Positions 7,622-17,850 are shown, numbered from the stretch's first letter. The stretch: 64,000 bases of DNA from Caulobacter sp. FWC2 (GCF_002742625.1 NZ_PEBF01000002.1:124001-188000); one strand, 5' to 3'. Translations and numbers: made by a program. Notes: generated from the letters alone by a model not told the origin.

Positions 7622-9369
7622 TGTCGGCCGATTACCTGATCGTGGTCGGCGATGACGCCGAGGTCGACGACCTAAACAACGCCGTGGCCCGATTGCCGAC
7701 TATGCGGGTCATCTATCGAGCAAGCCGGCTTCGGGTTTTGGCCGACGAGGCTCTCCCGCACACGGAGCTCCCATGCGGTGCGGTGCTTGGGACAATCTTT
7801 TCCACGGGCGAAGCCACACCGCTTTCCGAACTTCCTAAAGTCGCGGCCGCTGATGCGATGGTGTCAGGTGACGAAGGCCTCCTAAACCGCGTCTGGGGCG
7901 GCTATATTGCGATAACGAGCTCGCCCGAGCGCGGCGCCATCAATGTATTGCGGGACCCTTCCGGCGCCCTGCCCGCCTACATGGTGCGGCGAGATCGTGC
8001 GTGGTGGATTTTTTCGCGCATCGACGTCGCCTTAAGGGCTGGATTTGCTCGGCCCCAACTTGATTGGTCCGCGATCGGGCGAATGCTGGCCTATCCGCAG
8101 CTGCGCGGCGCGCAAACCGGCCTGCGCGGAATCTCCGAACTTCTTCCGGGAGTTCGGGCCGCATTCGAGGTTGGAGGCCATCGGCGCGAGACACTGGCCT
8201 GGTCGCCGTGGGTCTACGCGGCCCGCTCCGAAGAGTTCCTGAGCCCGGCAGCGGCAGCCGCAGCCGTCCGCGACGCGGTTGAGCGCAGCGTTCGCGGATG
8301 GAGCGCCGCCTCCGGGTCATGCGTTCTGGAGCTGTCCGGTGGCCTCGATTCCTCGATCATCGCCTGCAGCCTGGATCCTGGCGCGGAAACCAGCCTGATC
8401 AATTTCCACACTCCGACGATGGATGGCGATGAACGACGCTACGCCGAAGCCGTAGCGCTCGCCGCAGGGGGCAAGCTCACGACCGAACTGGTCACGCCCC
8501 AGGGGGTCGACATACGGCAAGCACGGCCTGGCCTACATCCACGCCCGGCGGCGCAAGCGCTGCTTCAACCCATCGATGCAGCGCTGGCGAAACTCGGCGC
8601 CGGTCAGCGCGTCGGGGCCTACTTCAGCGGGCTGGGCGGCGACAACGTCTTCTGCGCGCTGCCCACAGCGGCGCCGGCGGCCGACGCGCTTCGCGCTTTC
8701 GGACTCGGCCCGCGATTCTTCACCGCTCTCGACGACCTTTGTCGCCGTCACGAAGCAACAGCCTGGCGCGCTCTGAGCCTTACCGTCCGAAAGGCGTTTC
8801 GCCACATGCCGCTGCTCGGAATAGCGCCAGTGTTCAGTTACTTGACGCTGCAGGTGCCGGAGGATCCGCCAGCCCATCCATGGCTCAACCCGCCCGCCGA
8901 TATCCTGCCCGGAAAGCGTGAGCATGTGTCGGCCATCCTGGTCGCGATGGGTTTCCTCGATCGCTACGGGCATGCTGACCAAGCGCCGGTGCGTTTTCCT
9001 CTGCTGGCCCAACCCGTGCTCGAAGCTTGCCTTCGGGTCCCGACCTGGATGGCCAACGCCGGCGGGCGTAATCGCGCTGTAGCGCGTGACGCCTTCAAGG
9101 ACAGACTGCCGAGCGAGGTCTTCCACCGTCAGTCCAAGGGTGGCTTGACGGGATTTATGGGCCAGGCGTTCGAGGCCAACCGCGCCGCCCTTGCCGACCA
9201 GCTTGTTCGGGGCTGGCTCGTTACGGCCGAGCTGGTCGATCGCTCCGCGGTCGAGGCAAGCCTAGCCAAGCCCGCTCCTAACGCCCTGGAAATGGCTAGG
9301 CTTTTGTATCTCGCTGACGTGGAGGCTTGGGCCCGCACTTGGCCAATTAAGAGCGCGGCGTCGGCCTAG
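7621..9369 (+). CDS. Lasso peptide C protein (asparagine synthetase-like macrolactam synthetase)
   Basis: 582 residues. An N-terminal glutaminase-like fold without the catalytic Cys is followed by the ATP-pyrophosphatase loop LELSGGLDSSII near residue 238 and an asparagine-synthetase-type C-terminal domain (SKGGLTGFMGQAFEANR). In the family it adenylates the ring Glu/Asp side chain (Glu8 here) and joins it to the amino group of core residue 1 while threading the tail. It starts on the last base of the B gene. Its 3' end overlaps the convergent isopeptidase gene by 23 bp. Confidence 0.9.
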   Translation: MSADYLIVVGDDAEVDDLNNAVARLPTMRVIYRASRLRVLADEALPHTELPCGAVLGTIFSTGEATPLSELPKVAAADAMVSGDEGLLNRVWGGYIAITSSPERGAINVLRDPSGALPAYMVRRDRAWWIFSRIDVALRAGFARPQLDWSAIGRMLAYPQLRGAQTGLRGISELLPGVRAAFEVGGHRRETLAWSPWVYAARSEEFLSPAAAAAAVRDAVERSVRGWSAASGSCVLELSGGLDSSIIACSLDPGAETSLINFHTPTMDGDERRYAEAVALAAGGKLTTELVTPQGVDIRQARPGLHPRPAAQALLQPIDAALAKLGAGQRVGAYFSGLGGDNVFCALPTAAPAADALRAFGLGPRFFTALDDLCRRHEATAWRALSLTVRKAFRHMPLLGIAPVFSYLTLQVPEDPPAHPWLNPPADILPGKREHVSAILVAMGFLDRYGHADQAPVRFPLLAQPVLEACLRVPTWMANAGGRNRAVARDAFKDRLPSEVFHRQSKGGLTGFMGQAFEANRAALADQLVRGWLVTAELVDRSAVEASLAKPAPNALEMARLLYLADVEAWARTWPIKSAASA

Positions 9370-11326
9370 GCATGGCGCGCCAGCGGCGGTACTGATCGAC
9401 CTTGAGGGGATCCGGATCGACGTAGTCTTGGAGCCAGAAGCGGAACCAGTCGAGGTTGCGCTCGTAGGCGGCTAGGCGATGACGCGGCTGCGCCAGGACG
9501 TGGCGTTCCTGGGGAAAGACATGCAGTTCGACTGGGGTTTTGCTTGTCGAAAGACGTGCAAAGAACTCAATCGTTGGCCTGAACTCCTGTTCTGGAAGCT
9601 GCATCAACAGAGGGGTCTTGAATTCCTCGATGCTGAGGGCTGGTGACACCTGCTTCCATCGTTCGGGCGTTTCCTCCGGAGCCCCAAGTTTCCACGCCTC
9701 CCTGAGGCCGTCGTGCACATCGCGGCCGGCGACGCCGTTCAGCCAATAGTAGGCGGGCTCGATCAGGACGGAGGCGATCGACGCCGCCGCGAGGAGATTG
9801 GACTTTCGCGCCACCCAGACGGTCACTTCGGTGCCAAAGCTAAGACCGCCCATCCCGACCCGGCGCCGGTCAATACGGCCTTCACGATCGAGCAGGTCGA
9901 TGGCCGCGGAGACGCCGCTCAACGCCTCGTCATAGTTGGCCATGGCGTCCATGCTTCCGGGACGCCGCTGGATGCAGAGGGCGGCGATCCCGGCCTTGGC
10001 GAAGGCGACGAAAGGCCACTCGTCGCCGGTGCCGCCCCTTAGATAGCCGCTGCAGTTGTAGTAGTTGATGAACAGCGGAACCTGGGCTGCGCCCGCTGGC
10101 GCTATGAGCTCGCCCGTGAAAACACGGCCTTCTTTGTCCTTCCAAACGAGAGACTTGGCCACCAGGGCGGGATCGACGATCGATGTCCCATTGGGAGCGG
10201 CAAGGACATGGCGAGCGCCGCTGACCAGATCGATCTCTTCCAAGGTGGGCGGCGTCATGGCCGCAGCCTGGACGCATATGACCGCGCCAGGGCCGATCGC
10301 GCAGGGAACACCCGACTCGCCGCCGTCGAAGCGTCCGGGCGCGACGAGAATCGTTCGCGGCGGTCGGCCGATCCGCCACGACGCCAGGACGGTGCGATGC
10401 TGGTCGTCTTGCGCCCGAAAGACAACCTCGTCCTGTTCCGGGCGCCAGGCGACCCAGTCGAGCGACGGCAGGTCGCAAGGCGCGCCGGCGCAGGTCACGA
10501 CCGATCCGTCCGGCCGCACGACCTCCAAGCGCCAGCGCCCCGCAGCGTAGGTTAGACGCGCTTCGCCGAACCGCTCGGAGCGCGCGCTCGCCCATATCTT
10601 GACCTTGGCGAACACATCCAATGCCTTCGCGCGGGAGGGCCCGCCCTTATCGCTCTCATCGACGAGGGCGAGCGTGCCGAGATCCACCGTCTTGAAGCGT
10701 TCAGGCGTTGCGAAGGCCAGACTGTCGCGCTGGAACCATCGACCCGAGAACCGCTCTACGGCCGGTCGGCCATTGATCTCGACAGCGTCGAAGAGATTTT
10801 GCGACGGGTCGACCGTTCCGTCGATTCGGACGCCTTTCTCGTAGAGCGTCCGCTCCATCTCGATAATCTGCGAGCGTGTCGCGCGTACGGAATAGGTCAG
10901 GCGATTTTCGCCTTGGAGCGCGAAGCTGTCGACGTCGGCATCGTCCCGGCTGACGACCTGGTCTCCGGTTCCATCGCCGCGTGCGCGCCAGACCTGCACC
11001 TGGCCCGAACGCAGGGCCCGGTAATAGATGTTCCTGGAATCGAGGCTCCATTGCGGGGGCTCGATCACCGGAACGCCCTCGGACTTCCACAAGGCCGTCC
11101 CACCGTCACCGACCTTGATTGGGCCACCCGATCCATCGACCGGAAGAGTCCACCATGACAGTTCGTACCGGTTGCTGTTCAGCGAAGCTCGCCCTTGCCG
11201 GAACGCCACCGTCGTACCGTCGGGTGAGATGACTGGTGTGGTGAGGTCAACGGTCTCGATGAGCGCCGGCATTGATGGAGCGGGCGCAATAGCGGCGAGC
11301 GCGGCCAGCATGGGCATCGTCACCAT
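9347..11326 (-). CDS. Lasso peptide isopeptidase (S9 prolyl-oligopeptidase fold)
   Basis: 659 residues with a short hydrophobic N-terminal signal (MPMLAALAAIAPAPSMPA), a beta-propeller-like middle (PDGTTVAF, SRNIYYRALRSG) and a C-terminal alpha/beta hydrolase. The nucleophile elbow is GMGGLSFGTE and the catalytic His candidate is in QERHVLAQPRHR. AtxE-type isopeptidases linearise the cluster's own lasso peptide, probably in the periplasm. The ATG at 11326 overlaps the TonB receptor stop by 7 nt, so translation is likely coupled to that gene; an ATG at 11317 is a possible alternative start. Confidence 0.88.
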   Translation of the reverse strand: MVTMPMLAALAAIAPAPSMPALIETVDLTTPVISPDGTTVAFRQGRASLNSNRYELSWWTLPVDGSGGPIKVGDGGTALWKSEGVPVIEPPQWSLDSRNIYYRALRSGQVQVWRARGDGTGDQVVSRDDADVDSFALQGENRLTYSVRATRSQIIEMERTLYEKGVRIDGTVDPSQNLFDAVEINGRPAVERFSGRWFQRDSLAFATPERFKTVDLGTLALVDESDKGGPSRAKALDVFAKVKIWASARSERFGEARLTYAAGRWRLEVVRPDGSVVTCAGAPCDLPSLDWVAWRPEQDEVVFRAQDDQHRTVLASWRIGRPPRTILVAPGRFDGGESGVPCAIGPGAVICVQAAAMTPPTLEEIDLVSGARHVLAAPNGTSIVDPALVAKSLVWKDKEGRVFTGELIAPAGAAQVPLFINYYNCSGYLRGGTGDEWPFVAFAKAGIAALCIQRRPGSMDAMANYDEALSGVSAAIDLLDREGRIDRRRVGMGGLSFGTEVTVWVARKSNLLAAASIASVLIEPAYYWLNGVAGRDVHDGLREAWKLGAPEETPERWKQVSPALSIEEFKTPLLMQLPEQEFRPTIEFFARLSTSKTPVELHVFPQERHVLAQPRHRLAAYERNLDWFRFWLQDYVDPDPLKVDQYRRWRAMPRPTPRS

Positions 11327-14273
11327 GCCTTGGTCACCTCGATCGCCAAGCGGCGACCCGTGGGATCGGCCTTCTCGCCGTCGTAGCCGATGGCCGAAAG
11401 GACCGTGCGCTGCTCCACGAACGGTGGAGCGCGGTCGAAGAGATTATTTGCCGAGAGAGCCACCCGCACCCCCCCGAACCGTGGCGAGGTGGCCGGGACT
11501 TGATAGGCCAATTGGGCGTCCACCGTCGTCCAGGCTTTCACGCGTTGGCGGGGGCTGACCGTCTGGTTTTGATAGTCGGCGGTATAGTTGACGAAAGCGC
11601 TCGCCGACCATGGCCCGTTCGCCCAGAGCGCCCGACCTCTTGCGCGGAAATCCACGGGGTTGCCGATCGTCCCCACGACATCAATCACCGGCGAACCCGA
11701 TGTGACCTTCTGGTCCACCGAAAAGATCTTGCTCGCGGTGAGGCCGAAGACCAGGTCGCCGGCAGAGAGGGCGAGACGGTACCCTACATCGACATCTAGG
11801 CCCTTCTGGTGGACCGACGAAAGATTGCGGTTCTGCAGATCGACCAGCGCGGTGATGGCCGAGGCGGGGATATTGCTCGGATTGAGCAACTGGGGGCTAG
11901 CGTAGTAGCCGGCCACCACGGAAGACGGGGGGTTTTCCGTGATGACGTCTCGATAGACGTCACGTTCGATCAGGAGATTGAACGCATTGGCGTTCACATT
12001 GGCGATCCGGTCTTTGTATTCGATGTCATAGAAGGTCGTCGACACGTTCAAACCGGGCGCGATGGCTGGTGTATAGGTGAACCCCGCCGTCCAGGTGGTG
12101 GCCCGCTCGGGACCCATGTCCGGTGCGTTGCCAAGCAAGGCGAGGACCGTTGAACTTCCCGACGGCGAGCGCGGATCGGGCAGCACCACCGGCTGATACG
12201 CGGTGACGGTCGGGCCGCTCCGCAGGTCTTGGAAGCTCGGGGCGCGAAAGGACTTTCCGAAGCTCGCCCGGACAACGATGTCTGATACCGGCCGCCAATC
12301 GAGTCCCAGCTTCGGGTTCGACGTCGTGCCGACATCACTATACCGTTCGATCCGTCCAGCCAGGGATAGCTCAAGACGACGGACGCCGGGCACGCGCATG
12401 GCTTCGTCGACCAGTGGAAGCCGCGCCTCCGCGTAGGCGGCAGCGATCTCGCGCGTCCCTGGATAAACGGTCGGCGTGAACGTGGGCTGGGTTCCGCTCA
12501 GGAACGACGCGGATGTTTGGCTGTAGCGCTCGGACCGCCACTCGACACCAACGGCAAGCTTGGCGAGGCCGGCAGGCAGAGCAATCAGCGGACCATCGGC
12601 ACGCAGGGCCGCCGAGGCGGCCTTGAACGCGCCATCGGCGCCGAACCAGCCGGCTACACGAGCCCTCGTCGCTGCGGGCGTTGATCCAGCCACCCCAAAT
12701 ACATTGTACGCCGTAGCCGGATTGCTGTCGGCCAGCGCCGCGGCCAACGCCGTGCTGTTGGGGCCGTAGTTGTCGATACGGTAGTGCTCTTCCTGGCGTG
12801 CGACGCCACCTTGTAAGGTCGCTGACCACTCGCCGAGCTCTCGGTCAGACCGAAGAGGGTGTTGTAAGCGCGTACTTTGCCGTTGCTGCGCGGAGCGCCG
12901 AAATCCCCCCGAAAATCGTACTGCACCGAAACGGGGCCTGTTCCGGCTAGTGGGTTCAAATAGAACGGGTTGCTGTTCGGCACCGAAACGGTCCGTTGGC
13001 TGCCGCCCAGGACACGTTGATCGAACTCGCGTTGAGCAAGCAGCGCCTGCCCGAATAGACGCGTCCGATCTCCAAGCGACTGCTCGGCCGAAAGATAGAC
13101 GCTGTGACGGTGCTGGCGCGGAAGGACATCGGTGTCCGCATAGTCATCCGCCTTGTTCTGAAATCCGGCGGTCAACTGTTTGAGTGTCAGTCCTGTGCCG
13201 TTCTGGCCTTGCGGCAGCGCATAGGACTGACCAGACATGACGATCGTGCCTGGAGCGGCGAACGCCCGGCGATAGTCGGCGCCGCCGAACGGGCGCAGGT
13301 CTTCGCGAACGAAGTCACGATCGGCAGCGTCTAGGGCGTCGCGGTCATAGTACTCGTAGGCAGCGACGACCCGGCCGGTAGCCCAGCGCTTACCGACCAA
13401 GAAGCCGGTCTGGACCTCTCGTGCGTCCCCGTCGGCCGTGCTGTAGCGCAGCCGTGTCTCAGCGCCCTCGAAGCGATCGCGCATGATGAAATTCACCACG
13501 CCGGCGACCGCGTCGGACCCATAAGTCGCGGAAGCGCCGTCAGCCAGTACCTCGACGCGCTGGATCACCGAGGCGGGGATGACCGAAATGTCGGCGAAAA
13601 CGCCGGCAATGCCGCCGCCCGCAGGTCGTGCGCCGTTTATCAGTACAAGTGTTGAGTTCGACCCGAGACCCCTGAGGTTGACGCCCGATCCCATGGCGGT
13701 GTTGAACGGAGCTCCGTTTCGGCTGCTTGTCCCCGAGGTGGTCTCGCCCGGGCCCCCAGCGAAATTCTGCGGCAGGGCCAGCATGATTTGTTGGGCAGTG
13801 GCTTGACCGGCCCGATCGATGTCGTCGCGATTTATCGCAATCAGGTTCGACCCGACAGGCGCGGCGCCGCGGATCAATGTGCCGGTGACCACGAGTTCCG
13901 ACAGAACCTCAGGGTCGCCGGCTTGAGGCTCCCCCTGCGCTGTGCTCAGCGCGCGGCGCAGGACCAGCTTGTCGCCGACGGGGATCAGGACCAGCCCGCT
14001 GTTGGCCAGCAGGCGCTCGAACGCCTGGTCGGGCGTGAAGCGGCCCTTCAAGGCGGGCGCGCCTTTTCCCGCCACCAGGTCGGAGGGAACAATGACCTCC
14101 CGGCCGCTGGCCTGGGCCACGGCCGTCAGGGCCTTGCCGAGGTCCTGCCGCTCGAGGTCGTAGGCCAGAGCGGCCGCGGGCTTTTGCGCCTGGGCTGCGG
14201 CCTGACCCGCCAGGGTCAGGCTGAGGACCGCGGCGCTGGCGAGCAGGCCCCGGCGGGTCGTGATCGAGAACAT
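11320..14273 (-). pseudogene. TonB-dependent receptor with STN domain, interrupted by a one-base frameshift
   Basis: Start at 14273 gives a signal peptide (MFSITTRRGLLASAAVLSLT then LAGQAAAQA). An STN domain (about residues 35-105) marks a transducer that signals to FecR. Plug (GSGVNLRGLGSNSTLVLING) and barrel follow. The frame breaks near 12842-12850: upstream reads ...NTLFGLTE, while barrel sequence continues one frame over as ELGEWSATLQGGVARQEEHY... to the terminal ...VTKAW. One missing base restores a single protein of about 985 residues. The product would import the lasso peptide or sense it. Either recent decay or a sequencing error. Confidence 0.8.
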
Positions 14274-14378
14274 GGTTTCCCCCAAAAGGACGCGAGGTGC
14301 GTCGTGTCTGGGGGGGAGGGACGAGGCGAGCGGGCGGCGCCTCCCAAAAAAGTCCACGCCAGTGTCACGGCGTCGTCG

Positions 14379-15332
14379 TCAGGCGGCCGCGCGGCTCAGG
14401 ATCAGGTCGCCGTTCGGGGCCTTGAGGACGGTGAGGCCAAAGGCCGCCGCCAGGCCGTTGGCCAGCTCGTCCGCGCCGGTGACCCGGAAAGCCCCCGAGA
14501 CCCGCAGCGCGCCGACGGCTGGGTCGGCCAAGCGGATCTTTCGGCTGTTGTAGCGGTTGGCGATCGCGGCCACCGCCGACAGCGGCGTCTGGTCGAAGGT
14601 GCGCAGGCCCGAGGGCCACTGGGCCTCGACCTTGGAGGCGGGCCGGATGTTCACCGACGAGAGCTTGGGCCCGAACAGCACCTCGCGTCCCGTCGGCAGG
14701 GCCGCGCTGTCCGGCAGCAAGCGGGCCGCGGCGCCGGAAAGCCGGGGCTGGCCTGACAGCACGGTGACGGCGAGGCCGCCCTGCGGTGCTAAGGCCAGGT
14801 CGAGGGTGGCGCCATGGCCGTCGAGCTGGGCGCCGTCGGCCTCGATCCGCAAGGCTCCGGCCGCGACGATCCGCGCCCGCCCGTGGTCGAGCCGTACGAC
14901 CTGGCGGCCCGCGCGCGTCACGGCGGTGGCGGCGCTGTCGGTGTCCAGCACCATGGAGGAGCCGTCGGCCAGCTTGACCGCGCGGATCTGGCCCAGCCCC
15001 GTGGCGTAGCGCATCTCGGCCTGGCCGCCGCGCCATGCGACCAGCGACAGAACCGCCGCGGCGATGACGCAGGCCGCCAGGGCGCCGGTGATCTTGTAGA
15101 CCGGAGCGAGATCGCGCGTCCGGCGCGTGCGCCGCCACACGTCTGGACGGCGCGATTGGGCCAGGACGCCGGCCTCGTCGAACTGGCGCTCGATCGCCTC
15201 ATAGGCCCGGCGATTGGCCGCGTCGGCGCGCCAGGCGTCGAAGGCGGCGCGATGGGTCAGGGCCCCCGGTCCGCGCATGCGCGCGAACCATTGGGCGGCC
15301 TCCTGGTCCCTCGCCTTGTCCTGCTGGCTCAT
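14379..15332 (-). CDS. FecR-family anti-sigma factor
   Basis: 317 residues. The cytoplasmic N-terminus has the DUF4880-type segment AAQWFARMRGPGALTHRAAF. One membrane helix follows near residues 80-100 (ITGALAACVIAAAVLSLVAW), then a periplasmic FecR domain (LADGSSMVLDTDSA) and a C-terminal STN-like contact domain (VSGAFRVTGADELANGLAAA). It would receive a ligand signal from the TonB receptor and release the adjacent ECF sigma factor. It lies 16 nt after the sigma gene and upstream of the receptor in one minus-strand operon. Confidence 0.88.
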   Translation of the reverse strand: MSQQDKARDQEAAQWFARMRGPGALTHRAAFDAWRADAANRRAYEAIERQFDEAGVLAQSRRPDVWRRTRRTRDLAPVYKITGALAACVIAAAVLSLVAWRGGQAEMRYATGLGQIRAVKLADGSSMVLDTDSAATAVTRAGRQVVRLDHGRARIVAAGALRIEADGAQLDGHGATLDLALAPQGGLAVTVLSGQPRLSGAAARLLPDSAALPTGREVLFGPKLSSVNIRPASKVEAQWPSGLRTFDQTPLSAVAAIANRYNSRKIRLADPAVGALRVSGAFRVTGADELANGLAAAFGLTVLKAPNGDLILSRAAA

Positions 15333-15348
15333 ACGCCCCCTTCCCTGA

Positions 15349-15906
15349 TCAGCGCCTGGACAAGGCGCGCTTGAGGTGCGCCGCCGCCTTGGCCATCTGC
15401 TTTTCGATCCCGCTCACGCTCATGCCCAGCGCCTCGGCGATCTGGCCGTAGCTCTCGCCGTCCAGTCGATGGCGCAGGAAGACCTCCCGCGTCTTGGGCT
15501 TCATCGTGCTGACCGCCGCTTCGTAGCGCGCCAGGGTTTGGCGCGCCACCAGGAGTTGATGCGGATCGCCCTCCTCGGTCGCGTGGCGGTCGGGCTGCAG
15601 CTCGGCGTGACTCCGCTCGATCCGACGGGCGAAGCTTTTCGAGCGGTCGCGCAGCAGGTTCCAGATGATGCCCTTCATGTAGGACTCGGGATTGGTGAGG
15701 GTCTGGCGGTCGGCCGCGCCGGTCAGACGCAGGAAGACCTCCTGGACGATGTCGCCGGCTTCTTCGCGGCTGTAGCGCCGGGTCAGGAGCCGCAAGAGCC
15801 GGGGCGCCTGGCTGCGGAACAGGCGCTCGACGTCGCCGCCGCGCACCGGCGGGGAGACGGCCGTGTCGGTCGGAGCCGGACGCGGCTCGGCTAGTAGGTC
15901 GCTCAT
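15349..15906 (-). CDS. FecI-type ECF RNA polymerase sigma factor
   Basis: 185 residues. Region 2 is LTRRYSREEAGDIVQEVFLRL with NPESYMKGIIWNLLRDR; region 4 is REVFLRHRLDGESYGQIAEA then LGMSVSGIEKQMAKA. It is the first gene of the sigma/FecR/receptor/isopeptidase operon and probably drives its own operon when the receptor senses ligand. FecI/FecR/TonB trios are typical of isopeptidase-containing proteobacterial lasso clusters. No clear ECF promoter could be assigned by eye. Confidence 0.9.
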   Translation of the reverse strand: MSDLLAEPRPAPTDTAVSPPVRGGDVERLFRSQAPRLLRLLTRRYSREEAGDIVQEVFLRLTGAADRQTLTNPESYMKGIIWNLLRDRSKSFARRIERSHAELQPDRHATEEGDPHQLLVARQTLARYEAAVSTMKPKTREVFLRHRLDGESYGQIAEALGMSVSGIEKQMAKAAAHLKRALSRR

Positions 15907-16230
15907 CGCCGCCCCTCCCCTCGCCGCCCGGCGGCGGGCGTCGTCACCGACCCGCCCTCAAGATCGTGGCCACCGGCCATGGTTCGCCTCCGTGGTGAGG
16001 CGCCGCCCGACGAGGGTCGGGTCGTCCTTGAGACCATGGCTTGAGTGGCAAGGCGCGCGTCGTCGTCGACGCCAGCGGCGCAGGCACACCGGTCGCGCCG
16101 GGTGACGTCCGGTCGCGAAGCGGCTCTATCAAGCGAGGTTCTCACGCCTCGGCGTCACGCTTTCAGCGACGCGGCTTGAGTCTAAGACGGCCGAATCGGG
16201 GTTGCAAGCCGAGCGGCGCGCCGGCGGCGC
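15907..16230. other. Intergenic region with no supported gene
   Basis: About 320 bp upstream of the sigma factor and downstream of the YjbR-like gene. Only GC-rich sequence and short frames without protein-like features are seen. The sigma factor promoter should lie at its left end. Confidence 0.5.
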
Positions 16231-16566
16231 TCAGCCCAGGCGCGTGAGCGCCGAGCGGGCGTTGCGGGCGCGGGCCGCGGCTTGGGCGAGCACCGGCTTG
16301 ACCTGATGGTCTTGCGCCAGGGCCAGACGCACGCAGGTGACGCCGCGCGCGCCGGCCCCGCCCGGCTGGGGCGAGAACACGGCGGGCGCGGCCGCCCGGG
16401 CCCGGGCCTGATCTTCGGGAGAAAGCCGGACTATCGCCACGCCCGGATCCACCCCGAGCGCGGCGAACACCTTGTCGCCGATCAGGAACTCGATCACGCC
16501 CAGCCGCGAGGCCGGGCGCGCGTTGAGTTGACCGAGGGCGAGCGTGCGGAAGGTGTCGGGCGTCAT
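16231..16566 (-). CDS. MmcQ/YjbR-family protein
   Basis: About 111 residues from the ATG at 16566 (MTPDTFRTLALGQLNARPAS). The pattern EFLIGDKVFAALG, IVRLSPEDQ, FSPQPGGAGARGVTCVRL matches the CyaY-like fold of MmcQ/YjbR proteins, which often act as small DNA-binding or unknown-function proteins. A longer form starting at 16623 is less likely because homologues begin at this Met. Confidence 0.65.
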   Translation of the reverse strand: MTPDTFRTLALGQLNARPASRLGVIEFLIGDKVFAALGVDPGVAIVRLSPEDQARARAAAPAVFSPQPGGAGARGVTCVRLALAQDHQVKPVLAQAAARARNARSALTRLG

Positions 16567-16656
16567 GGGGCGGGATCCGCGAGTTTCGCGCCGTGCGATG
16601 CCATAGACTTCACGCCGCGCCAAGTCGGTCGGCGCAGGGCTGGGTTACCGGCGCGG

Positions 16657-17688
16657 CTACCAGCCGTCTTCGGGATCGGCGCCTTCCAGGGGCGTGCCGC
16701 CTGCCTCGGTTCGGAAGATGTAGGGGCAGTTCTTCAGGCGCAGCAAGGTGTCGCTATAGCCCAAGGCGTGGAGACCGCCGGCGATCTTCGGATAGACCTT
16801 CACCTTGATCGTGTTGTGCGCCGGCTTGAAGAGATCGATCAGCGCCGCTTCCAGTTCCGTCGTGACCGCCGGCTCGTGAGCCTGCGCCCAGCGGCGGCGG
16901 AAAGCGCGCCAGCGCGGATCGGCCGGATTGTCCGGATGGCGGAAGATCGTCAGCCCCGGCGGATCGGCCTGGCCCTCCTCCGAACCGTCGCGCACGCCGT
17001 GAAGCTCTTCCAGCTCGACGACTTCCAGGGCGAAGATCGTGATCTCCAGGGACGGTTGGGCGTGGTCGACGCCCCGGACCTTTTCGTAGGTCAGGATGTC
17101 GAGATAGCGTTCATGGGCCTTCAGCCGCTTCCAAAGCCGCTGGTCGTAGGCCTTGCCGATATAGTGGATCTCGAAGTCCATGAACCGCTCGGGATCGCCG
17201 GCGAGCAGGATCGGGCGATCGAGGGCGAAGGCTTCGAAGAGCAGCTTCTGGGGGCTCCACCAGACCCGCAGGGTCTTGTCGCGGTCATAGAGCTTGAGGC
17301 TGGCCGCCCGGTCCCAAGGCGGCGGCTGGTCCGTGGCGTCATGGTGAAATCCGCACTCCACGGTCATCGGCTCGTCGGTCGCGAAGATGCCCAGGCCATA
17401 GGGGTCGACGATCGCCTTCACGGGCGGGCCCTGCCCGTCGTTGATGTCCAAGCGGATCTGCCCGTCCTCGACGCGGACCTGGTCGAACCACAGGATCGGT
17501 CGTTGGGCGATGATGTAGACTGTCGCGCCCTTGAGGCGGTCGCGGACGGCGCGTTCGGTCTTCAACTGGCCAAATTCCCAGGCCGAGACCGGCGGGTACG
17601 GGATCTTGGCGATGATCCGGGCCGCCTTCATCCATTCCAGCAGGCCGTCTTCCGGCGCGGCGGGGGCGGGACGCGGATCACGGGCCAT
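16657..17688 (-). CDS. Hypothetical protein with GIY-YIG-like segment
   Basis: 343 residues from the ATG at 17688 (MARDPRPAPAAPEDGLLEWM); an earlier in-frame Met at 17790 would start inside the adjacent tRNA-like element and is rejected. The middle contains DFEIHYIGKAYDQRLWKRL then KAHE, which resembles the GIY-YIG nuclease signature, but other catalytic residues could not be confirmed. The C-terminus (LIDLFKPAHNTIKVKVYP) is seen in related plasmid hypotheticals. No function is assigned. Confidence 0.6.
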   Translation of the reverse strand: MARDPRPAPAAPEDGLLEWMKAARIIAKIPYPPVSAWEFGQLKTERAVRDRLKGATVYIIAQRPILWFDQVRVEDGQIRLDINDGQGPPVKAIVDPYGLGIFATDEPMTVECGFHHDATDQPPPWDRAASLKLYDRDKTLRVWWSPQKLLFEAFALDRPILLAGDPERFMDFEIHYIGKAYDQRLWKRLKAHERYLDILTYEKVRGVDHAQPSLEITIFALEVVELEELHGVRDGSEEGQADPPGLTIFRHPDNPADPRWRAFRRRWAQAHEPAVTTELEAALIDLFKPAHNTIKVKVYPKIAGGLHALGYSDTLLRLKNCPYIFRTEAGGTPLEGADPEDGW

Positions 17689-17724
17689 CGACGAGGCTCC
17701 AGGCCTGGAGTGGAAGGAAGGGGA

Positions 17725-17830
17725 CGCGGCGGCGGGACTTGAACCCGCGACCGCCCTGCCCATAGTCTGGCGTGTCACCGCCCAGTCCATGTCGAAAACA
17801 GGGGCTCTATCCTGGCTGAGCTACGCCGCG
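17725..17830 (-). tRNA. tRNA-like gene with a 33-nt excess in the anticodon loop
   Basis: On the minus strand: a perfect 7-bp acceptor stem (CGCGGCG at 17824-17830 with CGCCGCG at 17725-17731), TA at positions 8-9, D-stem GCTC/GAGC with a loop containing GG, T-arm GCGGG-TTCAAGT-CCCGC, and a class-I-type 5-nt variable region CGGTC. The anticodon stem CCCTG/CAGGG encloses 40 nt instead of 7; removing 33 nt leaves exactly 73 nt. The excess contains its own hairpin (CTGGGCG...CGCCAG). CCA is not fully encoded (TCC follows). The anticodon cannot be assigned. Confidence 0.5.
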
Positions 17831-17850
17831 TCAGGGAGGAGGATTAGGCT

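Noticed and set aside
17725..17830. Reading the tRNA-like gene as tRNA-Glu(UUC) with anticodon arm CCCTG-TTTTCGA-CATGG.
   Set aside because: The stem needs a C-U mismatch and leaves a 38-nt variable region; the CCCTG/CAGGG pairing with a 5-nt variable loop fits better.
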